Source: Microvirga antarctica | Lineage (GTDB): Bacteria > Pseudomonadota > Alphaproteobacteria > Rhizobiales > Beijerinckiaceae | Assembly (NCBI RefSeq): GCF_017921815.1 | Contig: NZ_JAGEMM010000001.1 | Span: 1,451,740 to 1,515,739 of the forward strand | Length of the DNA: 64,000 nucleotides | Direction: 5' to 3' | In this document: one piece after another, positions 62,529 to 64,000 of the stretch | Layout: the number at the start of each line of letters is the position of its first letter | Numbering within the stretch: position 1 is the first letter of the stretch | The notes under the pieces: model-generated | What the model saw: only the letters and a program-made list of their open reading frames with translations | Told to the model about the DNA's origin: nothing | Databases searched by the model: none | Position numbers and translations under genes: made by a program

Positions 62529-62938
62529 GGTGCTCTCTCCGATCGCGATTCCCTGCTGCTGATAGGGGAGGTTCCACCCTCGAACAAGCACGCCGGGTTT
62601 CGGTCAAAGAGCCAGATGTCACGCTCCTCGGCAATCGGGGCGGAATATCACGTCCGTGGCTCGAACGCGACTGGCACGTTCACGACGCCATGGCGTTTTT
62701 GGAGGGCGTGACCCGGGAGACCCTTTGGTCCCGCGACGAATCAGGTGGAACCTGCATTTCACGGAGACGGGGTCAGTGCTTGCCGGAACCGGGGCAGCCG
62801 GTGCCGCATTAGCGACGATCGCCAGAAGCGTCAGAGCTGTTGATCCGAGGAATATTGGGTGGTGGAGGCAGTCTGTAAACAACCGTTCTCCCCCTACCCT
62901 TTCCCTTCTCAGAAGGAAATGTACAGGGAAGCAATAAA
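62529..62938. other. Gene-poor region between racemase and phage remnant
   Basis: This 410-base region holds the racemase promoter (minus) and presumably the junction to the phage remnant. Short open frames on both strands show no codon bias. A block near 62755-62800 (TTTCACGGAGACGGGGTCAG) has the feel of mobile-element DNA but no identifiable gene. Confidence 0.35.
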
Positions 62939-63241
62939 TTGATTCCATCTAACAGTGCGCAGCAGTCTCGAACTGAGCGAGAACGGCCGCAACCGGAAAG
63001 CCCCCTCATCGAGACCATCCTTCTCCGTCAGGCCAAGGAGGCCCTCCGGTGCCAACCGCGAACAATCGACAGCCTGCTTGATCGCTATGAGCGACTGGCG
63101 GGCCGGTGGATCGACCGATCGGACGTGCTCCCCGAGGAGAATCTTGCGCTCCTGGAGCGGATCCTCGGCTCTTCGGGGCATCCCAGCCCGCAACCTGTTC
63201 CTGAAGATGGAAAGGCTGAGGAGGATTCGCACCATCACTAA
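62939..63241 (+). CDS. Small phage-type hypothetical protein
   Basis: This 100-residue charged, helical protein (ETILLRQAKEALRCQPRTIDSLL and LPEENLALLERILGS) has a short His/Asp/Glu-rich end. It starts with TTG 62939, with AGGGAA about nine bases upstream. It sits directly ahead of the terminase remnant, overlapping it in another frame, the usual place for a small packaging-related gene in such prophages. I could not assign a family; it may itself be a decaying gene. Confidence 0.4.
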   Translation: MIPSNSAQQSRTERERPQPESPLIETILLRQAKEALRCQPRTIDSLLDRYERLAGRWIDRSDVLPEENLALLERILGSSGHPSPQPVPEDGKAEEDSHHH

Positions 63242-63878
63242 TCGCTCGCGAATCCTGCGAGCCATCCTATGGCAGGAGTTGTCGGCCTTCAGCTAGAAAG
63301 TCTTTGCCAGCCCCGAACCCGGAACGCCCTACTAGCACAACTGGCACATCGACCATCTCAGTTGGCGGCTGATGCGGGTTGCGCGTGGCGATGTACGCCG
63401 CCTCATCATAAAAGTCCCGCCCCGCTCGATGAATTCGATTACCGTCTCAGTTGAATTTCTTGCCTGGATAAAGGGGCGGATCCAATCAAACGCATCATCT
63501 GCGTTTCTTACGCGGATGACTTTGCTCGCAAGCTATCCGTTGACACTCGTACCATGATCGAGCGCCCGTGGTACCAAGCGCTGTCTCCGCACCTGCAGCT
63601 GACATCGCGGCATCCACGCAACACCGATCTCATGACGACCTTAAGGGGATATCGATTTGCAGCCGGCATGGGTGGTTCTATCCTGAGCCGCGGCGCCGAT
63701 CATTGCGGCGGACGATCCAATCAATGCCTCAGATACGCCATCCGAAACGAAAGTCGCCGGGTCAATGAGGCCTTCGACAACACCCTCGTCACGCGCTTGA
63801 ATGACAAGCACGGTGCGATCGTGATCACTATGCGACGGCTCCATCACGACGATCTGGTCGGCCACATGCTGGCTAGGG
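63207..63878 (+). pseudogene. Phage terminase large subunit, decayed
   Basis: Conceptual translation gives a recognisable large terminase: WQELSAF, KVFASPEPGTPY, HNWHIDHLSWRL, RRLIIKVPPRSMNSITVSV (ATPase site), RIICVSYADDFARKLSVDTRT after a shift, RRVNEAFDNTLVTRLNDK and AIVITMRRLHHDDLVGHML. It is broken by TAG codons at 63294 and 63333 and by a one-base loss near 63477 that changes frame. The Walker A lysine position is Asn (PPRSMNS). The gene is then cut by the IS5-type element at about 63874-63876. It is a fossil of a prophage DNA-packaging motor. Confidence 0.85.
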
Positions 63879-64000
63879 TCAGGACTCATTGGCTATAGCC
63901 AGAAGATGACGGTGGCGGCGAGGGCGATGGCTGAGAAGAAGACCGTCGGGCATCGATCGTAGCGTGTAGCGACACGACGCCAGTCCTTCAGGCGTCCGAA
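63874..64000 (-). mobile_element. IS5-family insertion sequence, right end (continues beyond window)
   Basis: The sequence entering from the window edge ends with an IS5-type transposase and continues past its stop to about 63874, where terminase sequence begins. The presumed inverted repeat lies at about 63874-63890 (CTAGGGTCAGGACTCAT). The other end is outside the window, so the repeat pair and the target duplication cannot be checked here. Confidence 0.6.
63893..64000 (-). CDS. IS5-family transposase, C-terminal 35 residues (truncated by window end)
   Basis: The minus-strand frame is open from 64000 to a TAG at 63893-63895 and encodes a typical IS5 transposase ending: FGRLKDWRRVATRYDRCP followed by a hydrophobic AIALAATVIFWL tail. 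The RVATRYD motif with nearby acidic residues belongs to the last part of the DDE fold. The remaining gene is beyond the window. Whether the element is intact or active cannot be judged. Confidence 0.8.
   Translation of the reverse strand, partial: FGRLKDWRRVATRYDRCPTVFFSAIALAATVIFWL

Noticed and set aside
1..64000. CRISPR arrays or rRNA genes.
   Set aside because: No regularly spaced repeat units and no rRNA-like stretches were seen by eye on reading the sequence.

Overview
The window looks like part of the chromosome of an alphaproteobacterium, most likely from the Hyphomicrobiales (Rhizobiales). The GC-rich coding, dense operons joined by 4-base ATGA/GTGA overlaps, two binding-protein ABC uptake systems, a PaoABC-type aldehyde oxidoreductase and an RND pump with two adaptor genes all fit this. 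No rRNA or species-level marker is present, so the assignment is inference. I saw no tRNA, rRNA or CRISPR array.

Bases 1 to about 12,000 are the end of an integrated genomic island. It carries the tail of an unknown gene, vsr, a serine resolvase, an AT-rich putative abortive-infection protein (putAbiC type), small hypothetical genes, a large DUF262/DUF1524 (GmrSD-like) protein, a convergent Cys-rich HhH-GPD DNA glycosylase-like protein, a small protein with HUH-like motifs, an AlpA-type regulator, two unknown proteins and a DUF4102-type tyrosine integrase. A possible tRNA 3'-end remnant lies behind the integrase. The GmrSD-like protein next to the glycosylase is the best candidate for a little-described system, plausibly aimed at modified foreign DNA.

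From 12.2 to 40 kb are host-type genes: a secreted GH3 glycosidase, a cupin protein, paoABC, ilvE, a secreted metallophosphoesterase, a pair made of an ABC membrane domain without ATPase and a repeat-rich membrane protein, an RND operon (HdeD-like protein, adaptor, pump, adaptor run in the order 30.8 to 24.8 kb), an MFS transporter, an AraC regulator, two alpha/beta hydrolases, a membrane metallophosphoesterase and an AI-2E family transporter.

From 39.8 to 47.8 kb lies a carbohydrate uptake and catabolism locus. A MalK/UgpC-type ATPase is divergent from an operon of GntR regulator, esterase, binding protein, two permeases, a TIM-barrel epimerase/isomerase and a Gfo/Idh/MocA dehydrogenase. Palindromes lie in the shared promoter region, and a 14-bp stem-loop separates the binding protein from the permeases.

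From 47.9 to 62.5 kb is a peptide or amino-acid-conjugate locus. One minus-strand run of eleven genes encodes an M28-family protein, an SDR, a gamma-glutamyltransferase-family protein, a complete Opp/Dpp-type transporter, another SDR, an RraA-like protein and a D-serine-dehydratase-like PLP protein. A divergent Lrp/AsnC regulator, a NIPSNAP protein and an Asp/Glu racemase flank it. The M28 and RraA members both lack hallmark catalytic residues.

From 62.6 to 64 kb is phage and IS debris: a small phage-type gene, a decayed terminase large subunit (two stops, one frameshift) and the 3' end of an IS5-family transposase that cuts it off.
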